The notes: generated from the sequence alone by a model not told the origin. A stretch of DNA of 64,000 nt from Streptomyces sp. AC550_RSS872 (GCF_019049285.1 NZ_JAGMUL010000169.1:194632-258631); one strand, 5' to 3'. Shown: positions 34,860 through 46,672, counted from the first letter of the stretch. Made by a program: numbers and translations.

Positions 34860-34888
34860 CGGGCCGACGGGGCATCCCCGTCGGCCCG
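34860..34888 (+). terminator. yebC terminator hairpin
   Basis: 34860-34872 pairs perfectly with 34876-34888 (13 bp) around a 3-base loop, 26 bases past the yebC stop and upstream of ruvC. Confidence 0.8.
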
Positions 34889-34973
34889 TCGCTTTGCCGG
34901 GCGTTGGTGCCCGGCGTTGTCAGTGGCACCCGATAGCCTGCACAAACAGGCGATCGAAGGGAGGGGGCGCGGG

Positions 34974-35513
34974 GTGCGCGTACTGGGGGTGGACCCGGGG
35001 CTGACCCGATGCGGTGTCGGCGTGGTCGAGGGCGTCGCCGGACGCCCGCTCACCATGCTCGGCGTCGGAGTCGTCCGCACGCCTGCCGACGCCGAGTTGG
35101 GCCACCGCCTCGTCGCCGTCGAGCAGGGCATCGAGCAGTGGCTGGACGAGCACCGGCCCGAATGCGTCGCCGTGGAGCGGGTGTTCAGCCAGCACAACGT
35201 CCGTACGGTGATGGGCACCGCCCAGGCCAGCGCCGTCGCCATGCTCTGCGCAGCCCGCCGCGGCATCCCCGTCGCCCTGCACACCCCCAGCGAGGTCAAG
35301 GCCGCCGTCACCGGCAGCGGCCGCGCCGACAAGGCTCAGGTCGGAGCCATGGTCACCCGGCTGCTCCGGCTCTCCGCGCCGCCCAGACCGGCCGACGCCG
35401 CCGACGCCCTGGCGCTCGCCATCTGCCACATCTGGCGCGCCCCCGCGCAGAACCGACTCCAGCAGGCCGTGGCCCTGCACACCGCCAAAGCACCGAAAGG
35501 CCGTACGGCATGA
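34974..35513 (+). CDS. ruvC: Holliday junction endonuclease RuvC
   Basis: 179 residues. RuvC cuts Holliday junctions on RuvAB complexes. Catalytic acids are visible: Asp in LGVDPGLTRCG (about 4-14), Glu in CVAVERVFSQHN (about 64-75), and two Asp in RPADAADALALAICH (about 137-151). GTG 34974 with GGGAGGGGG upstream starts directly before the catalytic strand; the in-frame extension to 34917 lacks family features. Its TGA overlaps ruvA's ATG. Confidence 0.96.
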   Translation: MRVLGVDPGLTRCGVGVVEGVAGRPLTMLGVGVVRTPADAELGHRLVAVEQGIEQWLDEHRPECVAVERVFSQHNVRTVMGTAQASAVAMLCAARRGIPVALHTPSEVKAAVTGSGRADKAQVGAMVTRLLRLSAPPRPADAADALALAICHIWRAPAQNRLQQAVALHTAKAPKGRTA

Positions 35514-36115
35514 TCGCCTTCGTCAGCGGCACAGTGGCCGCACTCGCTCCGGACACCGCGGTGGTCGAGGTGGGCGGGGTCGGCATGGCCGTCCAGTGCA
35601 CGCCGAACACGCTGTCCACCCTGCGCCTCGGCCAGCCCGCCAAGCTGCACACCTCACTGGTGGTCCGCGAGGACTCCCTCACCCTGTACGGCTTCGCGGA
35701 CGACGACGAGCGCCAGACGTTCGAGCTGCTCCAGACCGCGAGCGGCGTCGGGCCGCGCCTGGCCCAGGCGATGCTGGCGGTGCACTCGCCCGACGCCCTG
35801 CGCCGAGCCGTCGCGACCGCCGACGAGAAGTCCCTCACCGCCGTCCCCGGCATCGGCAAGAAGGGCGCCCAGAAGCTGCTCCTGGAGCTGAAGGACCGCC
35901 TGGGCGAACCGATCGGCGCGCCCGCCGTCGGTGCACCGGTCACCCAGGGCTGGCGCGACCAGCTGCACGCCGCCCTGATCGGCCTCGGGTACGCGACGCG
36001 CGAGGCCGACGAGGCTGTCGCCGCCGTGGCGCCGCAGGCCGAGGCCGCCGAGGGCACACCCCAGGTCGGACAACTGCTGAAGGCCGCCCTACAGACCCTC
36101 AACAGAGCGCGCTGA
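35510..36115 (+). CDS. ruvA: Holliday junction branch migration protein RuvA
   Basis: 201 residues. An OB-fold N-domain (MIAFVSGTVAALAPDTAVVE), two helix-hairpin-helix motifs (SGVGPRLAQAML about 78-89; VPGIGKKGAQKLLLEL about 113-128) and a C-terminal helical domain binding RuvB (about 145-201) are in the family order. RuvA tetramers hold the junction for RuvB. The ATG overlaps the ruvC stop (ATGA). Confidence 0.96.
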   Translation: MIAFVSGTVAALAPDTAVVEVGGVGMAVQCTPNTLSTLRLGQPAKLHTSLVVREDSLTLYGFADDDERQTFELLQTASGVGPRLAQAMLAVHSPDALRRAVATADEKSLTAVPGIGKKGAQKLLLELKDRLGEPIGAPAVGAPVTQGWRDQLHAALIGLGYATREADEAVAAVAPQAEAAEGTPQVGQLLKAALQTLNRAR

Positions 36116-36147
36116 CCGACAGACCCGACGGCATAGGCGTACGCACG

Positions 36148-36177
36148 CGCCCGCAAGCCACACGCCCGCAAGCCACA
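36148..36177 (+). repeat. 15-bp perfect tandem duplication
   Basis: CGCCCGCAAGCCACA occurs twice back to back (36148-36162 and 36163-36177) in the 100-base ruvA-ruvB gap. It is probably neutral slippage; no hairpin or operator is evident. Confidence 0.6.
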
Positions 36178-36215
36178 CCCCGTACGACACCCACCGCGAC
36201 CCCGAGGCACACTCC

Positions 36216-37286
36216 ATGAACTGGGACGACACGACCGACACCCCCGCCCCCGAGCGGCTGGTGGGCTCTGTCGCCGACCGTGAGGACCAGGCCGTCGAGG
36301 CCGCGCTGCGCCCGAAGGACCTGGACGAGTTCATCGGCCAGGAGAAGGTCCGCGAACAGCTCGACCTCGTCCTGCGCGCCGCACGCGCGCGGGGCGCCAC
36401 CGCTGACCATGTGCTGCTCTCCGGCGCCCCCGGCCTCGGCAAGACCACCCTCTCGATGATCATCGCCGCCGAGATGGGCGCCCCCATCCGCATCACCTCC
36501 GGCCCTGCCATCCAGCACGCGGGCGACCTGGCGGCGATCCTCTCCTCCCTCCAGGAGGGCGAGGTCCTCTTCCTCGACGAGATCCACCGCATGTCCCGGC
36601 CCGCCGAGGAGATGCTGTACATGGCGATGGAGGACTTCCGCGTCGACGTGATCGTCGGCAAGGGGCCGGGCGCCACCGCCATCCCCCTCGAACTGCCCCC
36701 GTTCACCCTGGTCGGCGCCACCACACGCGCGGGCCTGCTGCCGCCCCCGCTGCGCGACCGCTTCGGCTTCACCGCGCACATGGAGTTCTACGAGCCTGTT
36801 GAGCTGGAGCGCGTCATCCACCGCTCGGCCAGTCTGCTCGACGTCGAGATCGAGGCCGACGGCGCCGCCGAGATCGCCGGCCGCTCCCGCGGCACGCCCC
36901 GTATCGCCAACCGGCTGCTCCGCCGCGTCCGGGACTACGCCCAGGTCAAGGCCGACGGGATCATCACCAGGGACATCGCCGCGGCCGCCCTCGCCGTCTA
37001 CGAGGTCGACGCCCGTGGACTGGACCGCCTCGACCGCGGTGTCCTGGAGGCCCTGCTGAAGCTGTTCGGCGGCGGCCCGGTCGGCCTGTCGACGCTCGCG
37101 GTCGCGGTGGGGGAGGAGCGCGAGACCGTCGAGGAGGTCGCCGAACCCTTCCTCGTCCGGGAGGGCCTGCTCGCCCGCACCCCGCGCGGCCGGGTCGCCA
37201 CGCCCGCCGCATGGGCGCATCTCGGCCTGACGCCGCCACGCTCGCAAGCTGCGGGAAACGGACAACAGGACCTGTTCGGGACGTGA
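36216..37286 (+). CDS. ruvB: Holliday junction branch migration helicase RuvB
   Basis: 356-residue AAA+ motor. Walker A is SGAPGLGKTTLS (about 69-80), Walker B LFLDEIHR (about 119-126), sensor 1 GATTRAG, arginine finger region LRDRFGF, and a winged-helix C-domain (about 270-340). It pumps DNA through RuvA-bound junctions. The 100-base spacer after ruvA still fits one operon. Confidence 0.97.
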   Translation: MNWDDTTDTPAPERLVGSVADREDQAVEAALRPKDLDEFIGQEKVREQLDLVLRAARARGATADHVLLSGAPGLGKTTLSMIIAAEMGAPIRITSGPAIQHAGDLAAILSSLQEGEVLFLDEIHRMSRPAEEMLYMAMEDFRVDVIVGKGPGATAIPLELPPFTLVGATTRAGLLPPPLRDRFGFTAHMEFYEPVELERVIHRSASLLDVEIEADGAAEIAGRSRGTPRIANRLLRRVRDYAQVKADGIITRDIAAAALAVYEVDARGLDRLDRGVLEALLKLFGGGPVGLSTLAVAVGEERETVEEVAEPFLVREGLLARTPRGRVATPAAWAHLGLTPPRSQAAGNGQQDLFGT

Positions 37287-37460
37287 TGGCCCGGTCACGG
37301 CGAGCACACTGGCCGGAGCAGGAACCCCGGTGCCATGCTGAGCGTTGTTCCATGCGCGGAGACTCGCTTAGACTCCGCCGATGCCGCCTTTGTCGGCGGC
37401 ACACATACCCCCAACCATCAGGCCGCTCACCGCGCGGTCGTGTGAAGGAAGTACCGACCC

Positions 37461-37958
37461 GTGCCGAGTCTCGTGACCCTCCTCCCGTTCATCGTGCTCA
37501 TCGGGGCCATGTTCCTGATGACCCGGTCGGCCAAGAAGAAGCAGCAGCAGGCCGCCGACATGCGGAACCAGATGCAGCCCGGATCCGGTGTCCGCACCAT
37601 CGGGGGCATGTACGCCACGGTCAAGGAGGTCAGCGACGACACCGTCCTCGTTGACGCCGGCCCGGGCGTGGAGCTCCTCTTCGCCAAGAACGCGATCGGT
37701 GCCGTCCTCTCCGACGACGAGTACAACCGCATCGTGCACGGCATCGAGCACGACCTGAAGTCCGACGTCGTCCCGGACGACGCCTCCTCCCTCACCGAGA
37801 CCGACGAGCCCGCCGCTGCCGCCGACTCCGACGAGAAGTCCGTCGACCTCGGTAAGAAGGACGAGGACAAGGCCGAGGAGTCCGCCGACGCCGTGTCCGC
37901 CGAGGCGAAGACGGACGACGAGCCGAAGAAGACCGACGGCGACTCCGACGCGAAGTAG
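37461..37958 (+). CDS. yajC: Preprotein translocase subunit YajC
   Basis: 165 residues. One N-terminal span (about 3-21), then KKKQQQAADMRNQMQPGSGV and the YajC core IGGMYATVKEVSDDTVLVDA (about 49-68), then a long acidic Lys/Glu/Asp tail (about 105-165) typical of actinobacterial versions. It associates with SecDF at the translocon. GTG 37461 follows GAAGGAAG. Transcription probably starts near a TTAGACT just after 37360. Confidence 0.92.
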   Translation: MPSLVTLLPFIVLIGAMFLMTRSAKKKQQQAADMRNQMQPGSGVRTIGGMYATVKEVSDDTVLVDAGPGVELLFAKNAIGAVLSDDEYNRIVHGIEHDLKSDVVPDDASSLTETDEPAAAADSDEKSVDLGKKDEDKAEESADAVSAEAKTDDEPKKTDGDSDAK

Positions 37959-38093
37959 CCATGCTCCGGGGCGCGCGGCGGGCCACGCCTGCGCGCCCCC
38001 GGGCATGCTGAGCTCGCACGGGATCCCGACACCATGTCATGGCCGCCCGCCCGTTGATCCGGAGCGAGGGGGCCCGAGAGGGAGTACGAGAAG

Positions 38094-39845
38094 GTGGCAG
38101 CACCTAAGAAGGGCCGGAGCGCGAGCGCCCAGAGCAAGCCAGGGCGCTCGCTGGCCCTCATCCTGATCGCCATCGCGGCGCTCACCGGAGGGATGTTCGC
38201 CTCGGGGAACACCACTCCCCGACTCGGCATCGACCTGGCCGGCGGCACGAGCATCACGCTACGCGCGGTGCCCGAGCGCGGCCAGGAATCCGCGATCAAC
38301 AAGACCAACATGAACACCGCGGTCGAGATCATGGAACGCCGTGTCAATGGTCTGGGTGTCTCGGAGTCGGAGGTACAGACCCAGGGCGACGAGAACATCA
38401 TCGTCAACATCCCCAAGGGCACGAACTCCAAGGAAGCCCGGGACCAGGTCGGCACCACCGCGAAGCTCTACTTCCGCCCGGTCCTCACCACCGAGATCTC
38501 CGGCGGCGGCGCGGCGGCCACCCCCACGCCGAGCGCCTCCAGCAGCGCGTCGGGCGACTCCACCGACAAGGCGACCTCCTCCGCGTCCCCCTCCGGCTCC
38601 ACCAGCCCGTCGCCGAGCTCCACCACCCAGGGCCGTGCGGTCACCGACGCCCTGAAGGCCGACCCGACGCCGTCGACGAGCGCCTCCTCCAGCGCCTCCG
38701 CCTCCGCGAGCGGCAGCGCCTCCGGCGACCAGGCGACCAGCGGCCTCGAAGCGCAGTACGCCAAGCTGGACTGCACCAAGGAGGCGGTCCGCGCCAAGGC
38801 CGGCGACGGCGCCAAGCCGTCCGACCCCACCGTCGCCTGCGGCCAGAACTCGCAGGGTCAGTGGCAGAAGTACATCCTCGGCCCCGCCGAGGTCGACGGC
38901 ACGGACGTCGACAAGGCCCAGGCCGTCTGGAACGCGCAGAACGCCGCGGGCTGGACCGTGACCATGCAGTTCACGAACGCCGGCGGCAAGAAGTTCGGCA
39001 ACATCACCGGCAAGCTCGCCAAGAACCAGCCGCCGCAGAACCAGTTCGCCATCGTCCTGGACGGCCAGGTCATCTCCGACCCCTCCGTCAGCGAGGCCCT
39101 GACGGGCGGCAACGCCGAGATCTCCGGCAACTTCAACCAGCAGTCGGCCGAGAGCCTCGCCAACATGCTGTCCTACGGTGCCCTGCCGCTGACCTTCAAG
39201 GAGGACAGCGTCTCCACGGTGAGCCCGGCGCTCGGCACCGAGCAGCTGAAGGCCGGTCTGATCGCCGGTGCGATCGGTCTCGCCCTGGTCGTGATCTACC
39301 TGCTGGTCTACTACCGTGGCCTGTCGATCATCGCGATCCTGTCGCTGCTGGTCTCCGCCGCCCTGACCTACACGATCATGTCGCTGCTCGGTCCGGCCAT
39401 CGGCTTCGCGCTGAACCTGCCGGCCGTCTGCGGTGCCATCGTCGCCATCGGCATCACAGCGGACTCGTTCATCGTGTACTTCGAACGCGTCCGCGACGAG
39501 GTCCGCGAGGGCCGCTCGCTGCGCCCCGCCGTCGAGCGGGCCTGGCCACGCGCCCGGCGCACCATCCTGGTCTCGGACTTCGTGTCGTTCCTCGCCGCCG
39601 CGGTGCTCTTCATCGTCACCGTCGGCAAGGTCCAGGGCTTCGCGTTCACGCTCGGTCTGACCACCCTGCTCGACGTGGTCGTCGTGTTCCTGTTCACCAA
39701 GCCGCTGCTGACGCTCATGGCGCGCAGCAAGTTCTTCGGCAGCGGTCACAGCTGGTCCGGCCTCGATCCCAAGCGACTCGGTGCCCGGCCGCCGCTGCGC
39801 CGCACCCGACGTCCCTCCGCCCCCGTCGAGACGAAGGAGGCGTGA
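38094..39845 (+). CDS. secD: Protein translocase subunit SecD
   Basis: 583-residue RND-type protein that uses the proton gradient to finish Sec export. It has an N-terminal span (about 20-38), periplasmic domain beginning LGIDLAGGTSITLR (about 43-56), and five C-terminal spans starting near residue 383, including the conserved D/R-type motif TADSFIVYFERVRDEVREGR (about 455-474). A Ser/Thr/Ala-rich insertion (about 140-212) breaks the periplasmic domain; it looks like a flexible linker. GTG 38094 has GAGAGGGAG upstream. secF follows after 1 base. Confidence 0.95.
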   Translation: MAAPKKGRSASAQSKPGRSLALILIAIAALTGGMFASGNTTPRLGIDLAGGTSITLRAVPERGQESAINKTNMNTAVEIMERRVNGLGVSESEVQTQGDENIIVNIPKGTNSKEARDQVGTTAKLYFRPVLTTEISGGGAAATPTPSASSSASGDSTDKATSSASPSGSTSPSPSSTTQGRAVTDALKADPTPSTSASSSASASASGSASGDQATSGLEAQYAKLDCTKEAVRAKAGDGAKPSDPTVACGQNSQGQWQKYILGPAEVDGTDVDKAQAVWNAQNAAGWTVTMQFTNAGGKKFGNITGKLAKNQPPQNQFAIVLDGQVISDPSVSEALTGGNAEISGNFNQQSAESLANMLSYGALPLTFKEDSVSTVSPALGTEQLKAGLIAGAIGLALVVIYLLVYYRGLSIIAILSLLVSAALTYTIMSLLGPAIGFALNLPAVCGAIVAIGITADSFIVYFERVRDEVREGRSLRPAVERAWPRARRTILVSDFVSFLAAAVLFIVTVGKVQGFAFTLGLTTLLDVVVVFLFTKPLLTLMARSKFFGSGHSWSGLDPKRLGARPPLRRTRRPSAPVETKEA

Positions 39846-39846
39846 G

Positions 39847-40977
39847 ATGTCGAAGCTCGGCAACCTCGGCGCCCGACTGCACCGTGGCGAGGTCGGCTAC
39901 GACTTCGTCGGCAACCGCAAGATCTGGTACGGCCTCTCGATCCTGATCACCATCACGGCCATCGTCGGCCTGGCGGTGCGCGGCCTGAACATGGGCATCG
40001 AGTTCCAGGGCGGTGCGGTCTTCAACACCCCGAAGACCAGCGTCTCGGTCTCCCAGGCGCAGGAGTACGCGGAAAAGGCCTCCGGCCACGACGCGATCGT
40101 CCAGAAGCTCGGCAGCGGCGACGAGGCGCCCCTGCGCATCCAGGTCGCCGGCATCGACACCAACCAGGCCGACAAGGTCTCGGCGCAGCTGGCCAAGGAC
40201 CTGGGCGTCGCGGAGAAGGACGTCACCGGCGAACTCGTGGGCCCCAGCTGGGGTGAACAGATCGCCAACAAGGCCTGGCAGGGCCTCGGGATCTTCCTGG
40301 TCCTCGTGGTGATCTACCTGGCCATCGCGTTCGAGTGGCGCATGGCACTAGCCGCGTTCGTCGCCCTCATCCACGACATCACCATCACGGTCGGCATCTA
40401 CGCCCTCGTCGGCTTCGAGGTCACGCCGGGCACGGTGATCGGTCTGCTCACGATCCTCGGTTATTCGCTGTACGACACGGTCGTCGTCTTCGACAGCCTC
40501 AAGGAACAGACGAAGGACATCACCAAGCAGACCCGCTGGACCTACAGCGACATCGCCAACCGCTCGATCAACAGCACCCTGGTCCGCTCCGTCAACACCA
40601 CGGTGGTCGCGCTGCTGCCGGTGGGGGGCCTGCTGTTCATCGGTGGCGGTTTCCTCGGCGCCGGCATGCTCAACGACATCTCGCTGTCGCTGTTCGTGGG
40701 CCTCGCCGCCGGTGCGTACTCCTCGATCTTCATCGCCACGCCGCTCGTCGCCGACCTCAAGGAGCGCGAGCCGCAGATGAAGGCCCTGAAGAAGCGCGTA
40801 CTCGCCAAGCGGGCGCAGGCCGCCGCGGAGGGCGAGTCGCCGGACGCCCCGGCCACCGCCACCGACGAGCCCTTCGACGACGAGCCGGAGGACGCCGCCC
40901 CCGCGGTCGTCGGCCCCCGCAACCAGCCCGCGTCGCGCAACCGGGGCCGTGGCCGACCGTCCGGGAAGCGCCGATGA
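39847..40977 (+). CDS. secF: Protein translocase subunit SecF
   Basis: 376 residues. After span 1 (about 28-48) comes GIEFQGGAVF (about 52-61), the SecF counterpart of the SecD GG motif, then a periplasmic domain and five spans including YSLYDTVVVFDSLKEQTKD (about 208-226). The C-terminal 75 residues are a disordered acidic/basic tail rich in Ala, Pro and Arg. It starts 1 base after secD and overlaps apt by ATGA, so secD-secF-apt form one transcript. Confidence 0.95.
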   Translation: MSKLGNLGARLHRGEVGYDFVGNRKIWYGLSILITITAIVGLAVRGLNMGIEFQGGAVFNTPKTSVSVSQAQEYAEKASGHDAIVQKLGSGDEAPLRIQVAGIDTNQADKVSAQLAKDLGVAEKDVTGELVGPSWGEQIANKAWQGLGIFLVLVVIYLAIAFEWRMALAAFVALIHDITITVGIYALVGFEVTPGTVIGLLTILGYSLYDTVVVFDSLKEQTKDITKQTRWTYSDIANRSINSTLVRSVNTTVVALLPVGGLLFIGGGFLGAGMLNDISLSLFVGLAAGAYSSIFIATPLVADLKEREPQMKALKKRVLAKRAQAAAEGESPDAPATATDEPFDDEPEDAAPAVVGPRNQPASRNRGRGRPSGKRR

Positions 40978-41513
40978 CCGACATCAAGGAGCTCCTGCTC
41001 AGCCGGATCCGCGATGTGGCGGACTACCCGGAGCCGGGCGTGATGTTCAAGGACATCACCCCGCTCCTGGCGGACCCGGCGGCGTTCACGGCGCTCACCG
41101 ACGCACTGGCCGAGATCGCCGCGAACACCGGCGCCACGAAGGTCGTCGGCCTGGAGGCCCGAGGCTTCATCCTGGGCGCCCCGGTCGCCGTCCGCGCGGG
41201 CCTCGGCTTCATCCCCGTACGCAAGGCGGGCAAGCTCCCCGGGGCGACCCTCAGCCAGGCGTACGACCTGGAGTACGGGTCGGCGGAGATCGAGGTCCAC
41301 GCCGAGGACCTGGCCGCGGGCGACCGCGTCCTGGTCATCGACGACGTCCTTGCGACGGGCGGCACCGCGGAGGCCTCGATCCAGCTGATCCGCCGCGCGG
41401 GCGCCGACGTCGCAGGCCTCGCCGTCCTGATGGAACTCGGCTTCCTGGGCGGCCGAGCCCGCCTGGAACCGTCCCTGGCAGGAGCCCCGCTGGAAGCGCT
41501 GCTGGTGATCTGA
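40974..41513 (+). CDS. apt: Adenine phosphoribosyltransferase
   Basis: 179 residues. The enzyme salvages adenine to AMP with PRPP. The PRPP-binding motif VLVIDDVLATGGTA (about 122-135) and the GLEARGFILGAPVA block (about 58-71) are intact, and FKDITPLL near 24 is the family start. ATG 40974 overlaps the secF stop. Between secF and relA this order is conserved in actinobacteria and links purine salvage with the (p)ppGpp enzyme locus. Confidence 0.96.
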   Translation: MTDIKELLLSRIRDVADYPEPGVMFKDITPLLADPAAFTALTDALAEIAANTGATKVVGLEARGFILGAPVAVRAGLGFIPVRKAGKLPGATLSQAYDLEYGSAEIEVHAEDLAAGDRVLVIDDVLATGGTAEASIQLIRRAGADVAGLAVLMELGFLGGRARLEPSLAGAPLEALLVI

Positions 41514-41526
41514 GAGCCCGACGAAT

Positions 41527-41557
41527 ACGGCCGTCCCAGGACAACTGGGGCGGCCGT
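41527..41557 (+). terminator. apt operon terminator
   Basis: 41527-41537 pairs with 41547-41557 (11 pairs, one G-U) around a 9-base loop, followed by TTC. It lies 14 bases past the apt stop. Confidence 0.75.
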
Positions 41558-41568
41558 TTCGCGCCATT

Positions 41569-41690
41569 TAAGGGGCGCGGCGGATTGCGGGGGGCGCGCG
41601 GGAACTGCCCAAGGGGCGCGGGGCTGTATCGATGTGCGGCTCTCCCGTGTGGGCGCGACCAGCCACAACGGCGCCGCAGCCGCCAGTGGC
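41569..41690 (+). repeat. Dispersed repeat family 1, compound copy C
   Basis: AGGGGCGCGG at 41571, then a divergent GCGCGGGAACTGCC, then AAGGGGCGCGGGGCTGT and GGGCGCGACCAGCCACAACG. These are the same blocks as copies A, B and D, here in a longer two-part form. It fills most of the 343-base apt-relA gap, which otherwise contains only the apt terminator and, near 41799, a TACCAT that may be a relA -10. Confidence 0.65.
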
Positions 41691-41856
41691 CCCAGGCCGC
41701 CAGCTCCAGGGGCCCCGGAATGCAGGCGGCAGCCCCTCGCGTTTCTCCAGTAGACGGCCCTCACATCGGCCTGAAGGCGATCCTGGGGCGCAGGATCGCT
41801 ACCATGGGGTTTCCGGAGCCTGACCGGGGGACCCGGATCGCGCACGAGGAGCCCTC

Positions 41857-44394
<2,538 letters not shown>

Positions 44395-44415
44395 GGCACG
44401 ACGAGCCCGTAGGCA

Positions 44416-44464
44416 TACGACGAGAAGGGCCCCGTACCGCGCGTACGGGGCCCTTCTCGTCGTA
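44416..44464. terminator. 22-bp perfect bidirectional terminator
   Basis: 44416-44437 pairs without mismatch to 44443-44464 around a 5-base loop. It sits exactly between convergent relA (ends 44394) and the DUF349 gene (ends 44486) and is the strongest hairpin in the window. Confidence 0.9.
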
Positions 44465-44485
44465 GAAGCGGGGAACCGCCCGGCG

Positions 44486-45715
44486 CTAGCCGCCGAACTC
44501 CTGAAGCCCCTTCAGAGCCTGGTCCAGCAGCGCCTGACGGCCCTCCAGCTCACGCTCCAGCTTGTCGGCCTTCGCGTTGTTGCCCTGGGCGCGCGCCTGC
44601 TCGACCTGGCCCCTCAGCTTGTCCACGGCGGCCTGGAGCTGGCCGGTCAGCCCCTCGGCACGCGCGCGTGCCTCCGGGTTGGTCCGGCGCCACTCGGTCT
44701 CCTCGGCGTCCTGGATGGCCCGCTCGACGGCGTGCATCCGGCCTTCCACCTTGGGCCGGGCGTCGCGCGGGACATGGCCGATGGCCTCCCAGCGCTCGTT
44801 GATCGAGCGGAAGGCGGCTCGCGCGGCCTTCAGGTCGCCGATCGGCAGGAGCTTCTCGGCCTCCTCGGCCAGCTCCTCCTTCAGCTTCAGGTTCTCGGCC
44901 TGCTCGGCGTCGCGCTCGGCGAAGACCGAGCTGCGGGCCGCGAAGAAGATGTCCTGGGCGCCGCGGAAGCGGTTCCACAGGTCGTCCTCGTGCTCGCGCT
45001 GGGCGCGGCCCGCGGCCTTCCACTCCGACATCAGCTCGCGGTAGCGGGCCGCCGTCGGACCCCAGTCGGTCGACCCGGACAGCGACTCGGCCTCGGCGAC
45101 CAGCCGCTCCTTGGTCTTGCGGGCCTCCTCGCGCTGCGCGTCGAGCTGCGCGAAGTGAGCCTTGCGGCGCTTGGAGAACGCCGACCGGGCGTGCGAGAAG
45201 CGGTGCCACAGCTCGTCGTCCGACTTGCGGTCGAGCCGCGGCAGGCCCTTCCACGTGTCCACCAGCGCCCGCAGCCGCTCACCGGCGGCCCGCCACTGGT
45301 CGGACTGCGCCAGTTCCTCGGCCTCGGTGACCAGCGCCTCCTTGGCGTGCCGCGCCTCGTCCGACTGCTTGGCCCGCTGCTGCTTGCGCTCCTCGCGCCG
45401 CTTCTCGACCGTCTCGACGAGCTTGTCCAGCCGGGTCTTCAGGGCGTCCAGATCGCCGACCGCGTGGTGGGCGTCGACCTGCTCGCGAATGTGGTCGATC
45501 GCGGCCTGCGCGTCCTTCGCCGACAGGTCGGTGGTCTTCACTCGCTTCTCGAGGAGGCCGATCTCGACAACCAGGCCCTCGTACTTGCGCTCGAAATAGG
45601 CCAGCGCCTCCTCAGGAGTGCCTGCCTGCCAAGAACCGACAACCTGCTCGCCGTCGGCCGTACGCACGTACACGGTCCCCGTCTCGTCGACGCGGCCCCA
45701 CGGGTCGCTGCTCAC
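44486..45715 (-). CDS. DUF349 repeat protein
   Basis: 409 residues, highly charged and helical. Repeated blocks built on W...(R/K)...L...W and WxRF elements recur at about 170-400: WKGLPRLDRKSDDELWHRF, WKAAGRAQREHEDDLWNRF and WEAIGHVPRD. These are the hallmark of tandem DUF349 domains, forming long coiled-coil-like helices. Function unknown in actinobacteria. GTG 45715 has GGAGGAGG about 7 bases upstream. A hairpin separates it from the upstream cyclophilin gene on the same strand. Confidence 0.9.
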   Translation of the reverse strand: MSSDPWGRVDETGTVYVRTADGEQVVGSWQAGTPEEALAYFERKYEGLVVEIGLLEKRVKTTDLSAKDAQAAIDHIREQVDAHHAVGDLDALKTRLDKLVETVEKRREERKQQRAKQSDEARHAKEALVTEAEELAQSDQWRAAGERLRALVDTWKGLPRLDRKSDDELWHRFSHARSAFSKRRKAHFAQLDAQREEARKTKERLVAEAESLSGSTDWGPTAARYRELMSEWKAAGRAQREHEDDLWNRFRGAQDIFFAARSSVFAERDAEQAENLKLKEELAEEAEKLLPIGDLKAARAAFRSINERWEAIGHVPRDARPKVEGRMHAVERAIQDAEETEWRRTNPEARARAEGLTGQLQAAVDKLRGQVEQARAQGNNAKADKLERELEGRQALLDQALKGLQEFGG

Positions 45716-45731
45716 AGCGCCTCCTCCACAT

Positions 45732-45766
45732 GATGCCTGCGGGGGACTCGTGTTCCCCCGGGCATC
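45732..45766 (-). terminator. Hairpin between cyclophilin and DUF349 genes
   Basis: GATGCC (45732-45737) and GGCATC (45761-45766) form the base; a GGGGGA/TCCCCC upper stem with a small bulge completes it. It lies in the 135-base gap and could end or weaken read-through into the DUF349 gene. Confidence 0.5.
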
Positions 45767-45850
45767 GTCCACAGTTTCGTCACGGCCAACATAGGCGACC
45801 GGCGGGTTGCCTGTCCGCATCCCGCGCGACCGAAATTTCGCAGCTGGCGG

Positions 45851-46672
45851 TCAGGATTTGGTGACCGTCGCCTTGTCGATGACCACCGTCGCGTTGGGCG
45901 CCCCGTCGCCCTGGCCGGTGCTCTCTCCGGCGTCGGCAATCTTCTTGAGTACCTTCATGCCGGATTCGGAAACGGTACCGAACGGTGTGTAGCTGGGCGG
46001 CAGCTGACTGTCCTGGTACACGAGGAAGAACTGGCTGCCGCCGGAGTTCTTCTGTCCGGTGTTCGCCATCGCCACGGTGCCCGCGGGATAGATGTTGCTC
46101 TTGAGGCTTTTGTCCTTCAGGTTCTCGTCCGGGATGTTGTACCCGGGACCACCCGTTCCCGTGCCCGTCGGGTCACCGCACTGGAGCACGTAGATGCCGT
46201 TGGTGGTGAGCCGGTGGCACTTGGAGTGGTCGAAGTAGCCCTTGCCGGCGAGGAAGTCGAACGAGTTCACGGTGTGCGGCGCGGCCGACGCCTTCAGCGC
46301 GATGTCTATGTCACCGCACGTCGTGGCGAGCTTCATCGTGTACTTCGCCGACTTGTCGACGGTCAGGGCCGGCTCCTTCTTCCAGGTCGCCGTCTTGACC
46401 TTGCCCTCGGCCGGCTTCTCGCACGGGTCCGGGGCCTTGCTGGGCGTCGCGCTGGGCGTGACCTCCGCGCCCGCGTTCTCCTTGCCGCTGCCGTCCCCCT
46501 TGAGGACTCCGGTCGTGTACAGCGCGAGGCTGCCGATGACCACGACGCCGAGCACCGACGCGATCACCGCGTTGCGCATACGTGCCTTGCGCCGGGCGGA
46601 CGTACGCCGCTGCTGCTGCCGCAAGAACTTCTCCCGGGCGAGCTGACGCCGCCGCTGTTCCTGGCTGACCAC
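45851..46672 (-). CDS. Membrane-anchored cyclophilin-type peptidyl-prolyl isomerase
   Basis: 273 residues. A very basic cytoplasmic N-terminus (1-33) precedes one span (about 34-53), a Ser/Thr/Pro/Ala linker (about 65-90), then a cyclophilin domain (about 108-273) with KGYFDHSKCHRL (about 144-155), GSQFFLVYQDSQLPPSYTPF (about 211-230) and VLKKIADAGES. The domain should sit outside the membrane and catalyse proline isomerisation in exported proteins. GTG 46672 has GAGGAGAG upstream. It is divergent from the MBL-hisS pair. Confidence 0.92.
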   Translation of the reverse strand: MVSQEQRRRQLAREKFLRQQQRRTSARRKARMRNAVIASVLGVVVIGSLALYTTGVLKGDGSGKENAGAEVTPSATPSKAPDPCEKPAEGKVKTATWKKEPALTVDKSAKYTMKLATTCGDIDIALKASAAPHTVNSFDFLAGKGYFDHSKCHRLTTNGIYVLQCGDPTGTGTGGPGYNIPDENLKDKSLKSNIYPAGTVAMANTGQKNSGGSQFFLVYQDSQLPPSYTPFGTVSESGMKVLKKIADAGESTGQGDGAPNATVVIDKATVTKS

